Shown here in pieces: positions 25,219 to 33,330 of a stretch of 64,000 nt of DNA. Location of the stretch: assembly GCA_020524245.1 (NCBI GenBank), contig JAIVLN010000002.1, forward strand, positions 124,001 through 188,000, read 5' to 3'. The notes under the pieces are model-generated. The model had not been told where the DNA came from. It saw only the letters and a program-made list of their open reading frames with translations, and made no database searches. The stretch is from Rossellomorea aquimaris. Lineage in GTDB: Bacteria; Bacillota; Bacilli; Bacillales; Fictibacillaceae. Made by a program: the position numbers and the translations under genes. The stretch's first letter is position 1, and the number at the start of each line of letters is the position of its first letter.

Positions 25219-25776
25219 CTACTGAGCTTTTTCGGAAGGTCGAATCAGATCCACCTCGACTTCCACTTCCCCGTCTCCTTCTTTTTCAAATAGTTCAAGG
25301 ACGTGGGGGTTCGCTTCCTTTTTCTCAATATCCTGTTCAAATAAAGCCAACAGATCATTATACAGTTCAGTGGATGGTTCTTTTAATTGATAAAAGTCCC
25401 CTCCTAACCCGTCTTCTATATCAACGAGAAGCAATCTCCCATCATTCAATACAAGCAATGTTGTACTTGGAACTTCTTCAGTCGTTTCAACCATCAGATC
25501 AATCGATTCATATTCTGCCTTATTCCTGAGCATATGTATCTCTTTCATTTCTTCTGTTGAAGCTTTCATTAACTGTTTATCGTTAAAAAGTTCAATCATT
25601 GACTGGATTTGTGCATCTTCGTTTGTCCGGACTGTCGGACGATCCAGAACGCTCACTTGAATCTCTTCAGTCTTCTCAATCTCGAAAAATGAGCTGCTCT
25701 CTACCGTTTTGTCGGAACAACCAACTGTCAACACTATGAAACTACTCCATAAAAGAACTGACACAATCTTTTTCAA
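25219..25776 (-). CDS. Putative lipoprotein
   Basis: About 185 aa. Started at TTG 25776 (GGTGG 7-8 bp upstream), it gives a textbook lipoprotein signal: KKIVSVLLWSSFIVLTVGC, lipidated Cys at residue 20. The mature part is acidic (VESSSFFEIEKTEEIQV; VEVEVDLIRP) with a beta-rich centre (TTLLVLNDGRLLLVDIEDG). No known domain recognised. It forms an operon with the downstream membrane gene. A longer frame to 25821 would bury the signal peptide and is rejected. Confidence 0.75.
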   Translation of the reverse strand: MKKIVSVLLWSSFIVLTVGCSDKTVESSSFFEIEKTEEIQVSVLDRPTVRTNEDAQIQSMIELFNDKQLMKASTEEMKEIHMLRNKAEYESIDLMVETTEEVPSTTLLVLNDGRLLLVDIEDGLGGDFYQLKEPSTELYNDLLALFEQDIEKKEANPHVLELFEKEGDGEVEVEVDLIRPSEKAQ

Positions 25777-25926
25777 CCTATCCCACCACCATAATTTTCC
25801 TGTATAGCTAACAGATATCATTCTACCATACCTGAGTCATTATTTGGATAATTCTAAATACAGTTGCTCATTCCTAACACCTTTCTGAAAACTATGATAA
25901 AATTTGCCTAGAGGAGGGTTATACAT

Positions 25927-27162
25927 ATGAAAACATTTGAAGAAAAGTTAGACCAATATGCAGAACTAGTCGTCAAAGTCGGACTGAACATTCAAGAAGG
26001 TCAACGACTGTTGATTCGATCTCCAATCGAGGCGAAAGATTTTACACGTAAGGTAATGAAATACGCTTACGATAACGGTTGTAAGCATGTGTTCATCAAC
26101 TGGGGTGATACAGAAACAGCAAAGATCCACCTTGAGAACGCATCTGAAGAAACACTGAAAGATAATACACAACAATGGGATGTCGATAAGTACAACAGCT
26201 TCGCAGAAAACAATGATGCTTTGTTGCATATTACAGGGGAAAACCCGAATGCTTACGCTGGTGTTTCACCAGAACGTCTCATGTGGGTTCAAAAAGATGG
26301 TGGAGAAAAGCTCCAAGCATTTTCGAAGGCGCAGCTGAATGGAGACATTCACTGGGCAATTGCAGGTGTACCGACAGCAGGTTGGGCAAAGAGCGTATTC
26401 CCTGAAAAGAGTGAAGAAGAAGCGATTGAGGCGTTATGGGACGCGATCTTCCATACAGTTCGAATCGACCAGGAGGACCCAGTCGCTGCATGGGAAGAGC
26501 ACGGTAAAGCGTTGACTGAGAAGGTCGACTACCTGAATGAAAAGCGTTTTAAAACATTGCATTACAAGTCTGAAGGAACAGAACTCAGCATCGACTTGCA
26601 TCCGGATCACCTTTGGATTGGTGGCGGTCATACATCCACATTCGGAACATCATACATACCGAACCTGCCAACCGAAGAAGTGTTTACTACGCCACACAAA
26701 AATGGCGTCAACGGTACGGTAGCAAGTAAGAAACCATTATCTGCAATGGGGAATCTCATCGATAACTTCAGTCTGACGTTTGAAGATGGTAAAGTTGTAG
26801 ATTTCTCAGCTGAAAAAGGTTACGAGACACTGGAGCAGCTGTTGAACATTGATGAGGGTATGAAGTTCCTTGGGGAAGTCGCATTGGTTCCGTATGATTC
26901 TCCAATTTCAAACTCCGGCATCATTTTCAACAACACACTATATGATGAAAATGCATCTTGTCACCTGGCAATCGGCACATCTATTACGATGTCCGTAAAA
27001 AATGTCGGTCATCTCAAAAAAGAAGAACTGGAAGAGATCGGCGTCAACCAGAGTCGTGGACACACGGACTTCATGATCGGATCCGCTGACCTTGACATCG
27101 TTGCAGAAACACAAGATGGAGAAAAAGTACAGCTCTTCAAAGACGGCAACTGGGCCATCTAA
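25927..27162 (+). CDS. M29-family metallo-aminopeptidase (AmpS/AmpT-like)
   Basis: 411 aa, cytoplasmic; it removes N-terminal residues from peptides with two metal ions. Family features: ERLLIR-type opening as QRLLIRSPIEAKDF, the GTELSIDLHPDHLWIGGG strand, NLPTEEVFTTPHKNGVNGTV with a metal-binding Glu and the conserved Pro-His, LGEVALVPYDSPIS with Glu, and HLAIGTS plus HTDFMIGSADLDI with His and Asp ligands. The length is right for the family. GAGGAGGG precedes the start. Single gene with its own terminator. Confidence 0.93.
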   Translation: MKTFEEKLDQYAELVVKVGLNIQEGQRLLIRSPIEAKDFTRKVMKYAYDNGCKHVFINWGDTETAKIHLENASEETLKDNTQQWDVDKYNSFAENNDALLHITGENPNAYAGVSPERLMWVQKDGGEKLQAFSKAQLNGDIHWAIAGVPTAGWAKSVFPEKSEEEAIEALWDAIFHTVRIDQEDPVAAWEEHGKALTEKVDYLNEKRFKTLHYKSEGTELSIDLHPDHLWIGGGHTSTFGTSYIPNLPTEEVFTTPHKNGVNGTVASKKPLSAMGNLIDNFSLTFEDGKVVDFSAEKGYETLEQLLNIDEGMKFLGEVALVPYDSPISNSGIIFNNTLYDENASCHLAIGTSITMSVKNVGHLKKEELEEIGVNQSRGHTDFMIGSADLDIVAETQDGEKVQLFKDGNWAI

Positions 27163-27176
27163 TCATATAAACTACG

Positions 27177-27213
27177 AAAGAGGCTAAGCCACATTGGGCT
27201 AGCCTCTTTTTTC
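27177..27213. terminator. Terminator of the aminopeptidase gene
   Basis: AAAGAGGCTA and TAGCCTCTTTTTT with an inner AGCC/GGGC pairing. It abuts the convergent zinc-finger-like gene. Confidence 0.85.
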
Positions 27214-27508
27214 ATGCAAAATCGAAGACTTCGAGATTATGATTCTGATTGACTTGGACGATCTTCCCTTTGCCGAAGGTCCCTTGCTTCGCTTTGTAAT
27301 GGCAGGTTCTACAATAAGAGTAGGCGAGATCCGGAGGATAACCTTCTTTCAAGATTTCTTGGACGGACTGGATGTGAAAGCAATTCGGACATTGAAAGTA
27401 CCAATTGCGCTTTTCTGTTCCGAACAGTACAAGGCCATGCATTTCCCATTCGTGCAACGAATATTTCAGCATCTTAAGGATACACCATCCTCTATTCATT
27501 GTGATCAA
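27212..27508 (-). CDS. Small CxxC zinc-finger-like protein
   Basis: Up to 98 aa. Two CxxC pairs, CPNC (FQCPNCFHIQ) and CRTC (SYCRTCHYKA), about 25 residues apart, suggest one zinc ribbon. The rest (GTEKRNWYFQ; GKIVQVNQNH) is unremarkable. The start is uncertain: TTG at 27508 (AAGG upstream), ATG at 27499 or ATG at 27472 are all possible. Function unknown. Confidence 0.65.
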   Translation of the reverse strand: MITMNRGWCILKMLKYSLHEWEMHGLVLFGTEKRNWYFQCPNCFHIQSVQEILKEGYPPDLAYSYCRTCHYKAKQGTFGKGKIVQVNQNHNLEVFDFA

Positions 27509-27597
27509 ATTCGTAACCTTTTCGTCAATCTATATCATAGAAGAACATTGTTAAACTTGTTTGAATGATGAATGGGGATTTGATTACAAATACGTGA

Positions 27598-27626
27598 AAA
27601 GACAGCTACTCCCACCGTAGCTGTCT
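27598..27626 (-). terminator. Terminator of comK
   Basis: Minus strand: GACAGCTAC, loop, GTAGCTGTC, then TTTTC. The remaining bases between here and the neighbouring genes show no gene. Confidence 0.7.
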
Positions 27627-27696
27627 ACCTTCTCTCCCCATCTTCCTCCTCGACCTCTCGTTTATGTATGCTGCTTTCATAACAGAATCCGTTCTT

Positions 27697-28269
27697 TTAA
27701 ACGTGAGGATTGTGTGCATTAAATGAATAAGCACCTGTCGACTCCATGATGAATGCCTGCTCTAAATTCATCATTTCTGGTAATGGACGTTCCATTACCC
27801 TCTGCTGGAGACTCATGAGATGTCTGTATTGTGCCGCCCGGTTGACTTTGGATTCCATAGCGGCACGGCTGATTTGGACTGGCACGGTCGTCTGGTTGCG
27901 CAATACGACTGAGCTGCTTTCAGGAGTATCGGTGAGGATTTCTTTTACATACTCGTGTGCAAACCATATACATGCTTCACTTTTAGGAGATTGAGTCGGA
28001 AAGAAATAGATGCCTGAACGGCTGCAAATGACAATCGGAACCATCCGATTATATTTCGTCAAATGCGATGCTCCTTCCACCCTTCCTTGATAACTCGATC
28101 CATAAAAGAGACAACTGTTGTTGATGATTTCCATCGGTTTCTGTGCAACGACCAAATCCTGACCAAACTCCGACACCAGTGAGTATAGATGACCATGCTC
28201 ATTATAATGTGGTAAGATGACCATCGTTTCACCATTGATCAAATACTCATGTTTTTCAACCTTCTCCAT
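27697..28269 (-). CDS. comK: Competence transcription factor ComK
   Basis: 190 aa, close to B. subtilis ComK (192 aa). Conserved blocks: YLINGETMVILPHYNE at the start, the core SCLFYGSSYQGRVEGA, then NRMVPIVI and IYFFPTQSPKSEACIWFAHEYVKEI. ComK activates DNA-uptake genes by binding paired AT-boxes and is controlled by MecA/ClpC degradation and by autoactivation. AGGGGG precedes the ATG. The upstream 190 bp is very AT-rich, as expected for ComK targets, but I could not find a strict AAAA-N5-TTTT pair. Some Bacillaceae carry a second, shorter ComK; this one is full length. Confidence 0.92.
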   Translation of the reverse strand: MEKVEKHEYLINGETMVILPHYNEHGHLYSLVSEFGQDLVVAQKPMEIINNSCLFYGSSYQGRVEGASHLTKYNRMVPIVICSRSGIYFFPTQSPKSEACIWFAHEYVKEILTDTPESSSVVLRNQTTVPVQISRAAMESKVNRAAQYRHLMSLQQRVMERPLPEMMNLEQAFIMESTGAYSFNAHNPHV

Positions 28270-28459
28270 TCATATCCCCCTCGAATTGAACTTTTTTGAA
28301 GGTCTAAGGTGTTCATCCATCCCTCCTCTCCGTTGATTAGCCCTATAGTACCATATAATGGGATTAAAATGTATAATTATTTGAATTTTTTGTTAAATTT
28401 TAATATATTTAATCTGATTAGAGAGAAAAAGAAAGAAACATGCTGAATACATGCTTCTA

Positions 28460-29002
28460 TCATTCTGATTTATGTTGTTGATAATCTGCTTGTAACACAC
28501 TCATGATGTAAGAATCTTGCCACTTCCCATTGTGGAAACGTGTCTCCCTTAAACGACCTTCTTGAACGAACCCCAGCTTTTTATATATATGGATCGCCCT
28601 TTCGTTGTCTGCAAACACCCGCAAGGACAATCTATGCATGTTCATTTCCGAGAAAACGTAACCCATCATCAGCCCCATAGCCTCATAACCGATGCCTTTA
28701 CCTCTATACTCCGCTTCGCAAAGTGCAATATAGCACTCTATATTTTTGTGGTAATGATTGATGTTGAATAATCCTAAATAGCCGACAGGCTTCCGATCTT
28801 CCAAATGTTCGATGATATAATTTCTCCGGTTGTCCGCCTCTAACATACTTTGGAGATTTCTTTGAACTTCTTCCATGGATTGCAGATCAATGAATGGATT
28901 CACCAACGGCGCAATTTCCATATCATTCTGCCAGCGGTGATAATGCTCGGCATCCCCTAGCGTCATTTTCCTCAAACAAACTTGTTCTCCTCTGAACAAC
29001 AT
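28460..29002 (-). CDS. GNAT-family N-acetyltransferase (RimJ/SpeG-like)
   Basis: 180 aa. GNAT fold: VCLRKMTLGDAEHYHRW opening, strand-4 and P-loop region EAEYRGKGIGYEAMGLMM (acetyl-CoA pyrophosphate loop RGKGIG), and the RVFADNERAIHIYKKLGF closing helix common to RimJ/SpeG relatives. The acceptor could be a polyamine or a protein N-terminus. Start 29002 follows GAGGCGGAG. It is 16 bp downstream of the NTF2-like gene and probably co-transcribed. Confidence 0.87.
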   Translation of the reverse strand: MLFRGEQVCLRKMTLGDAEHYHRWQNDMEIAPLVNPFIDLQSMEEVQRNLQSMLEADNRRNYIIEHLEDRKPVGYLGLFNINHYHKNIECYIALCEAEYRGKGIGYEAMGLMMGYVFSEMNMHRLSLRVFADNERAIHIYKKLGFVQEGRLRETRFHNGKWQDSYIMSVLQADYQQHKSE

Positions 29003-29018
29003 CGCTCCGCCTCGTTTC

Positions 29019-29444
29019 TTATAATTGGATTCTTTCTTTTGGAACGGATGAAATTGGGACACTTGCTTCGATGTAACTTCTGATTAATTTCCAATCCCCG
29101 TTTATTTGTTTAAAAGTATCCGTGAAAAAATGTGCAGATTGAACCTCAACACCATCAAGTTCTAATGTCACCCAGAAAGATGTGAGCATTTCACCTTGGC
29201 GAAGAGGCATTCGATTCACTTCATGAAACTTCCAATTAACTTCTTTATCTCGAAAGGCATCAAATGCTTGTTTCCAACCTTTTATGGACTCGGCATACCC
29301 GTAATCTTGAACAAGAATTTCACCATCGATTTCTCGGACTTCTCTTGCCTGAAAATCTTCCCAGGTGCTAAGTTCGATGACTTCCAGAGAGCAATTTTTC
29401 CATCCAGATTGGTATTCTTCTAGGAATGTGTCGAATTTTTTCAT
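29019..29444 (-). CDS. NTF2-like / SnoaL-type hypothetical protein
   Basis: 141 aa. The length and pattern (opening helix FDTFLEEYQSGWKN, central LTSFWVTLELDGVEVQSAHF, then TFKQINGDWKLIRSYIE) fit the cone-shaped NTF2 fold. The last motif, a strand with W-K-I/L-x-R, is typical of this superfamily. Ligand or enzymatic role unknown. AAGGAGGGG precedes the ATG. Confidence 0.72.
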   Translation of the reverse strand: MKKFDTFLEEYQSGWKNCSLEVIELSTWEDFQAREVREIDGEILVQDYGYAESIKGWKQAFDAFRDKEVNWKFHEVNRMPLRQGEMLTSFWVTLELDGVEVQSAHFFTDTFKQINGDWKLIRSYIEASVPISSVPKERIQL

Positions 29445-29566
29445 GCCTTAACCCCTCCTTTTTACCCACCATCCATTACTTTCGATTCATAAAGCGAGAT
29501 TCCTCTAATTTGGTCAGCTATGAGCAGCTGAAAACCCAAAAATCTCACTTTGAACTACTCATACAT

Positions 29567-29596
29567 AAAAAAAGCTGTGTTCTCACACAGCTTTTT
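29567..29596 (-). terminator. Terminator overlapping the end of the CPBP protease gene
   Basis: Minus strand: AAAAAGCTGTGT, loop, ACACAGCTTTTTTT. The first arm is within the last codons of the gene. Confidence 0.8.
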
Positions 29597-30440
29597 CATC
29601 ACTTTTATAAACATGTTCGGTTTCACGTAATCTTTTGATCATTTTTACAGCGATCCATATAAGAAGTCCTAAACAAATGAAAGCATAGATGCCGACATAA
29701 GGACCGACCATTTGGATTTCAGCAACCGCTTGTGAGAAATCGAACTCACTTCCTCCATCTACTGTAGCGGAGGAGAAGGCGATCAGGTTATTCAAGGCAT
29801 GACAGAGAATTGGAACCCAGATGTTCTTTGTTTTTAAGTAAAAGATGCTCAAAAACACTCCCATCGTAAAATGGCCGATCATACCACTGTTCATGTGGAT
29901 CAGACTGAAGATTGCGGATGAAATCAGAATTCCGGCAACAGTACCGAACCTTACCCGGAGCTTCTGCAGCAACGTCGCTCTGAAGACCAATTCTTCCACA
30001 ATGGGAGCCACCAGTACGACGAGCAGGAATGAAGGGATTGTCGTTGATGCCATAAATGAGCTTGTCGACATATTATCCTCTAATATATCAAAAAGAAAAT
30101 CCGGTACAATCAAAGAAAATACATAAAACAAAAACACCGCGATGGAAAGGGAAAACGTCAAATGAAAAATGGTAAACAACAATTTCTTCACAAGCCCATC
30201 CGATTTGCGGATCGGCTGGAACAACGATGTCAATTGGAGATCATTTTTCCGATAAGCTCGTTTCAGCCATAGAAGCTGAACAGCGTATATCGCAAATTGA
30301 CTGAACAGAATCACACTCGTAAGTGCTGATGGTCCATTCTTCATCACATACAGGAAGCCTCCACCGAAAAGAACAACTCCAGTCAAAATCATCCAAAGAA
30401 TTAGATAGCGAAATTTCACACCACGGTACGCAGGATTCAT
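29583..30440 (-). CDS. CPBP-family intramembrane metalloprotease
   Basis: 285 aa, about eight TM helices. Catalytic motifs of the CPBP/Abi group: PIVEELVFRATLLQKL (EExxxR), then FSLIHMNSGMIGHF (FxxxH) and LCHALNN (HxxxN). Members include CAAX proteases and bacteriocin self-immunity proteins. No bacteriocin gene is nearby, so immunity is not supported here. Its ATG overlaps the stop of the upstream NUDIX gene (ATGA), so the two are coupled. Confidence 0.9.
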   Translation of the reverse strand: MNPAYRGVKFRYLILWMILTGVVLFGGGFLYVMKNGPSALTSVILFSQFAIYAVQLLWLKRAYRKNDLQLTSLFQPIRKSDGLVKKLLFTIFHLTFSLSIAVFLFYVFSLIVPDFLFDILEDNMSTSSFMASTTIPSFLLVVLVAPIVEELVFRATLLQKLRVRFGTVAGILISSAIFSLIHMNSGMIGHFTMGVFLSIFYLKTKNIWVPILCHALNNLIAFSSATVDGGSEFDFSQAVAEIQMVGPYVGIYAFICLGLLIWIAVKMIKRLRETEHVYKSDEKAV

Positions 30441-30886
30441 GAGCGGGCCTCAGCTTTCTCCTGAAGGACTTCTTCTGCCCTCCTCAAGCTTTCTACGAGA
30501 TACTCTGGTGCTCTTGGATCAGCAGCAATTTCTTCGTACGTCATCCACCAGACGCCATCCACTTCATCTTTACTTTTTGCGTAGGCTTCTCCACTTTCAT
30601 GCTCACATAGGAATACGATATCGACGACATGAATATCTTCACCTACCGTAAAGGATGTACTATGTACGTATGTCATTTCACTTTTTACATGAATACCGAC
30701 TTCTTCAAGGACTTCCCGTTGGACCGTCCTTTCCAGGATGTCGGATAGATTGCCTTCCGGTTCTACTTTTCCACCCACTAAGGAGAGCAGCCCCCCAGCA
30801 TGCTCTTCCTTTTCACTGCGCTTAATGATCAACCAACGCCCATTTTTGTAAATTGCACCCTCGACATTTACAATAAATCGTTCCAT
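30437..30886 (-). CDS. NUDIX hydrolase
   Basis: 149 aa; hydrolyses a nucleoside-diphosphate-X compound. The Nudix helix is GGKVEPEGNLSDILERTVQR followed by EVLEEVGI, giving the REVLEEVG core. It is somewhat longer than the canonical GX5E spacing. The substrate class is not deducible. Translationally coupled to the CPBP gene downstream. The start with a basic NVEGAIYKNGRWLIIKR entry is standard. Confidence 0.88.
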   Translation of the reverse strand: MERFIVNVEGAIYKNGRWLIIKRSEKEEHAGGLLSLVGGKVEPEGNLSDILERTVQREVLEEVGIHVKSEMTYVHSTSFTVGEDIHVVDIVFLCEHESGEAYAKSKDEVDGVWWMTYEEIAADPRAPEYLVESLRRAEEVLQEKAEARS

Positions 30887-30902
30887 ACCTTACCCCCACG
30901 TG

Positions 30903-31103
30903 CTAATCGTTTTTCTTAATTCTCTTCTTTTTCTCTGTAACGATCGCCAAATACAAGACTCCGATCAAGCCCATTAGACCAAAAGCTAATGCAACGATAT
31001 CGGCAGTGTTGTACGGTTTATAATAGAAGAAATTCGAAATAACAATGACACCAAGTACGATGAACAGAACCCAGTGCCCATATTGACAGAATAGTTTTTT
31101 CAA
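30903..31103 (-). CDS. Small two-TM membrane protein
   Basis: 66 aa. TM1 WVLFIVLGVIVISNFFYY and TM2 IVALAFGLMGLIGVLYLAIV, followed by a basic tail (EKKKRIKKND). The TTG start at 31103 has GAGAGGT 8 bp upstream and lies just after the stop of the upstream gene; a longer frame to 31193 would overlap that gene by 76 bp. Function unknown. Confidence 0.65.
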   Translation of the reverse strand: MKKLFCQYGHWVLFIVLGVIVISNFFYYKPYNTADIVALAFGLMGLIGVLYLAIVTEKKKRIKKND

Positions 31104-31117
31104 AAGTAAAGACCTCT

Positions 31118-31621
31118 CTATTTGTACGTGCCTGACCAATGCCCATCGACCGATTTCTTGAAATCGGTTGTTCTCACATCGGTTATTTTCCACGCATTGA
31201 ATCCATCGTCGACTAAATGAAAAACAGCTTTACCAGTGTAATTCCCTTCATGGATGTAGTTGTCTTTTTTAGCGGCAGATGAGTCATATTGTACGATTTC
31301 AAACGAGACAAATACCATCTTAACATGAGGTTGGATCTTTGACATACTTTCTTGATAGATCATCATTTGTTGGATGTGCGGCTCCAAAAAATGTTCTGTT
31401 TCGGTAGTTATTTTGAATTCAGGAAAACCATAAGATCTCGGTCCCTGAAGTAACTCCTTTAATTGATCACGTTGCACAGTCGTGATTTCTTCACTGTTCT
31501 CCAAATTCAACATGATATCTTTCACTTCTTGAACAGGAGTGACCATTATAACATGATGGTACACTAAATAGAGAATGAAAATAATAGAAAGTGTAATCAA
31601 CATAGATTTCAGTAGCTTCAT
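31118..31621 (-). CDS. Hypothetical membrane-anchored extracytoplasmic protein
   Basis: 167 aa. A single N-terminal TM anchor (MLITLSIIFILYLVYHHVIM) is followed by an extracytoplasmic part. The end VFHLVDDGFNAWKITDVRTT resembles the NTF2-like or DUF4878 style of surface domains, but I do not recognise a family with confidence. Divergent from the TipA-type regulator gene. Confidence 0.65.
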   Translation of the reverse strand: MKLLKSMLITLSIIFILYLVYHHVIMVTPVQEVKDIMLNLENSEEITTVQRDQLKELLQGPRSYGFPEFKITTETEHFLEPHIQQMMIYQESMSKIQPHVKMVFVSFEIVQYDSSAAKKDNYIHEGNYTGKAVFHLVDDGFNAWKITDVRTTDFKKSVDGHWSGTYK

Positions 31622-31702
31622 CGTTCAACTCTCTTTTTTTGGCGTACGACTTTTATATCGGTCAGCAGGTGTCTATTTTTTACATTATTTCAAAAAAAGC
31701 AG

Positions 31703-31733
31703 TTGACCCTTACGTTACGTCATAGCTTACGAT
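31703..31733 (+). promoter_or_regulatory. MerR-type promoter (19-bp spacer) of the TipA-like gene
   Basis: TTGACC (31703-31708) and TACGAT (31728-31733) are separated by 19 bp, the over-long spacer that MerR proteins correct by twisting DNA. The spacer carries the imperfect dyad CTTACGTTACGTCATAGC, typical for TipA/Mta operators. It indicates autoregulation. Confidence 0.8.
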
Positions 31734-31752
31734 TAATCTTGAGGTGATTGAG

Positions 31753-32520
31753 ATGTATAAAGTGAAAGATGTCGCAAACATCGTTGGCGTCAGTGTGCGC
31801 ACACTCCACTATTACGACCAGATTGAATTATTGCAGCCAGAATCCATTACCCCGGCCGGGTATCGACTTTATACAGATCGAGACCTCGAGAGACTTCAGC
31901 AAATCTTATTTTTCAAGGAGATTGGTTTCCCACTTACAAAAATCAAGGAAATTCTCGATCGACCTGATTTTGACCGGATGCACGCGTTACATGCTCACAA
32001 GGAAATTTTACTGGAGAAAAAGAAACGGATCGAAGAGATGCTCAGCACGGTCGAACAGACGATCCACTCAATTGAAGGAGGAACGAAGATGAAAGAAGAA
32101 GATATGTTCAAAGGCTTCGATATGAAGGATATTGAAAAACATCAGAAGAAATATTCCGATGAAGCGAAACAGAAATACGGAAAAGAAATTGTTGAATCGG
32201 CTGAAAGAAGAACAGCCAAATACACGAAAGAAGATTGGGCCCGGATCCAACAAGAAAGCAATGACATATACAAAAAGATTGCCGATCAGATGCATACTGA
32301 CCCCTCTGATCCTGAGGTCCAGCAAGCGGTAGCCGATTGGAGACAGCATATCACCGACTATTTTTACGAATGTAACCTTGAAATCTTCAGAGGACTCGGT
32401 GATCTATACGTGAACGATGAGCGATTCACGAAAAACATCGACAAATTCAAACCAGGTTTAGCTGCTTTCATGCGTGATGCGATGCACATTTATTGTGATC
32501 AACAAGAGAAAGAACGCTGA
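31753..32520 (+). CDS. MerR-family regulator with TipAS drug-binding domain (Mta/TipA-like)
   Basis: 255 aa. The N-terminal MerR winged helix has YKVKDVANIVGVSVRTLHYY and PAGYRLYTDRDLERLQQI. A dimerising coiled coil spans about 75-115. From about 118 there is a TipAS antibiotic-recognition domain (YSDEAKQKYGKEIVESAERR onward, with WRQHITDYFY). Such proteins activate multidrug efflux genes and their own gene on drug binding. The start ATG 31753 follows GAGGTGA. No efflux pump is adjacent downstream, so targets other than itself are unknown. Confidence 0.9.
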   Translation: MYKVKDVANIVGVSVRTLHYYDQIELLQPESITPAGYRLYTDRDLERLQQILFFKEIGFPLTKIKEILDRPDFDRMHALHAHKEILLEKKKRIEEMLSTVEQTIHSIEGGTKMKEEDMFKGFDMKDIEKHQKKYSDEAKQKYGKEIVESAERRTAKYTKEDWARIQQESNDIYKKIADQMHTDPSDPEVQQAVADWRQHITDYFYECNLEIFRGLGDLYVNDERFTKNIDKFKPGLAAFMRDAMHIYCDQQEKER

Positions 32521-32521
32521 T

Positions 32522-32570
32522 AAGAGCTGCCTATTACCTATACAGGTGGTGGGCAACTCTCTTTTTCCAC
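32522..32570 (+). terminator. Terminator of the TipA-like gene
   Basis: AGAGCTGCC...GGGCAACTCT stem with an inner CCT/AGG pairing, then CTTTTTCC. Confidence 0.6.
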
Positions 32571-32845
32571 TATCCGAAAAGTGCTCCGATGAAAACAATG
32601 AACGTAAGCATGATGGACAGTGCTCCTGTCATCAAAACCGTCGAAATTGTCCGAGCGGCAGACTTCCAATTGTCCACTCCGATCGTGCCAACGACTCCTA
32701 TGATAAAAGTAAACACAACACATCCGAATATCAAGGGATAGCCGAGAGACTGTGGTAAATACGTTTCAAAGAATACTTGTGTCAAAAACCACACGACACA
32801 CACGAGCATAAGTAAGAAGGACCCGACATTCAGAAAAGAACCCAT
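32570..32845 (-). CDS. Small three-TM membrane protein
   Basis: 91 aa. Three hydrophobic segments: VGSFLLMLVCVVWFLTQVFF, GYPLIFGCVVFTFIIGVVGT and VLMTGALSIMLTFIVFIGAL. AAGGAGGGG precedes the ATG. Convergent with the TipA-like gene. Function unknown. Confidence 0.75.
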   Translation of the reverse strand: MGSFLNVGSFLLMLVCVVWFLTQVFFETYLPQSLGYPLIFGCVVFTFIIGVVGTIGVDNWKSAARTISTVLMTGALSIMLTFIVFIGALFG

Positions 32846-32947
32846 ACAATCCCCTCCTTAATTGCATTACTTTTATAACTAATCTATTCGCTTCTATCCT
32901 CTGATATCCTTTAACGAATGAAAGTCAAATACCGCTATGGAATAACA

Positions 32948-32986
32948 AAAAAGAAGCGGTTCCTCCAAAGAAGAACCACTTTCAAC
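32948..32986 (-). terminator. Terminator of the holin-like peptide gene
   Basis: Minus strand: AAGTGGTTC, loop, GAACCGCTT, then CTTTTTTG. It supports a real short transcript upstream. Confidence 0.7.
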
Positions 32987-32999
32987 CAAAATACCCTCT

Positions 33000-33098
33000 T
33001 CAACTCACTGCGTTCATAATCAAAATCGTGACTGTAATGATACCGATCGTGTACATCCCGAATTGAATCATCAATCCAATCGCTTTTTCAAATGACAT
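33000..33098 (-). CDS. Small hydrophobic peptide, holin-like toxin candidate
   Basis: 32 aa: short polar start (SFEKAIGLMIQFG), then one TM helix (MYTIGIITVTILIMNAVS). The F-E-x-A-x-x-L-M-I-Q-F-G entry followed by a single membrane span is the look of the small putative holin-like toxins (TxpA/BsrG-type type I toxins) of Bacillaceae. AAAGGGG lies 8 bp before the ATG at 33098, and a terminator follows. Many such toxins have a longer basic tail; this one ends right after the helix. An antisense RNA, required for a type I system, cannot be shown from sequence alone. Confidence 0.6.
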   Translation of the reverse strand: MSFEKAIGLMIQFGMYTIGIITVTILIMNAVS

Positions 33099-33244
33099 AC
33101 CCATTTCCCCTTTCAGTATTGACCTTCTCAAGGACGCGCATTGTCACAACTTTGTCTATTATGTACTAGGATGTCTGAATCAAGCTTGTCTCAAACACCG
33201 AAAAAGCATTTTTCAATGTTTCTTTTTTATGACATTAATGGATG

Positions 33245-33274
33245 TTGACAGTGAGAAGAGTTCTCAACTATGAT
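33245..33274 (+). promoter_or_regulatory. Sigma-A promoter of the flavodoxin gene
   Basis: TTGACA (33245-33250), 18-bp spacer, TATGAT (33269-33274). The spacer itself contains the perfect 15-bp palindrome TGAGAAGAGTTCTCA (33252-33266). Confidence 0.8.
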
Positions 33275-33284
33275 AGGGTATAAG

Positions 33285-33299
33285 TGATAATGATTCTCA
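33285..33299 (+). promoter_or_regulatory. Fur box
   Basis: TGATAATGATTCTCA matches the 7-1-7 Fur box TGATAATnATTATCA with one mismatch. It begins 11 bp after the -10 box, over the expected transcription start, so Fur with iron would block transcription. Flavodoxins replace ferredoxin in low iron, which fits. Confidence 0.8.
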
Positions 33300-33330
33300 A
33301 TATCAAGTATAAACATAAGGAGCGATGATC

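Noticed and set aside
28270-28459. ComK autoregulatory K-box upstream of comK
   Set aside because: The stretch is AT-rich, but I could not find the strict AAAA-N5-TTTT pair with the required spacing.
29583-30440. Bacteriocin immunity role for the CPBP protease
   Set aside because: No bacteriocin precursor, leader peptide or export ABC gene is nearby.
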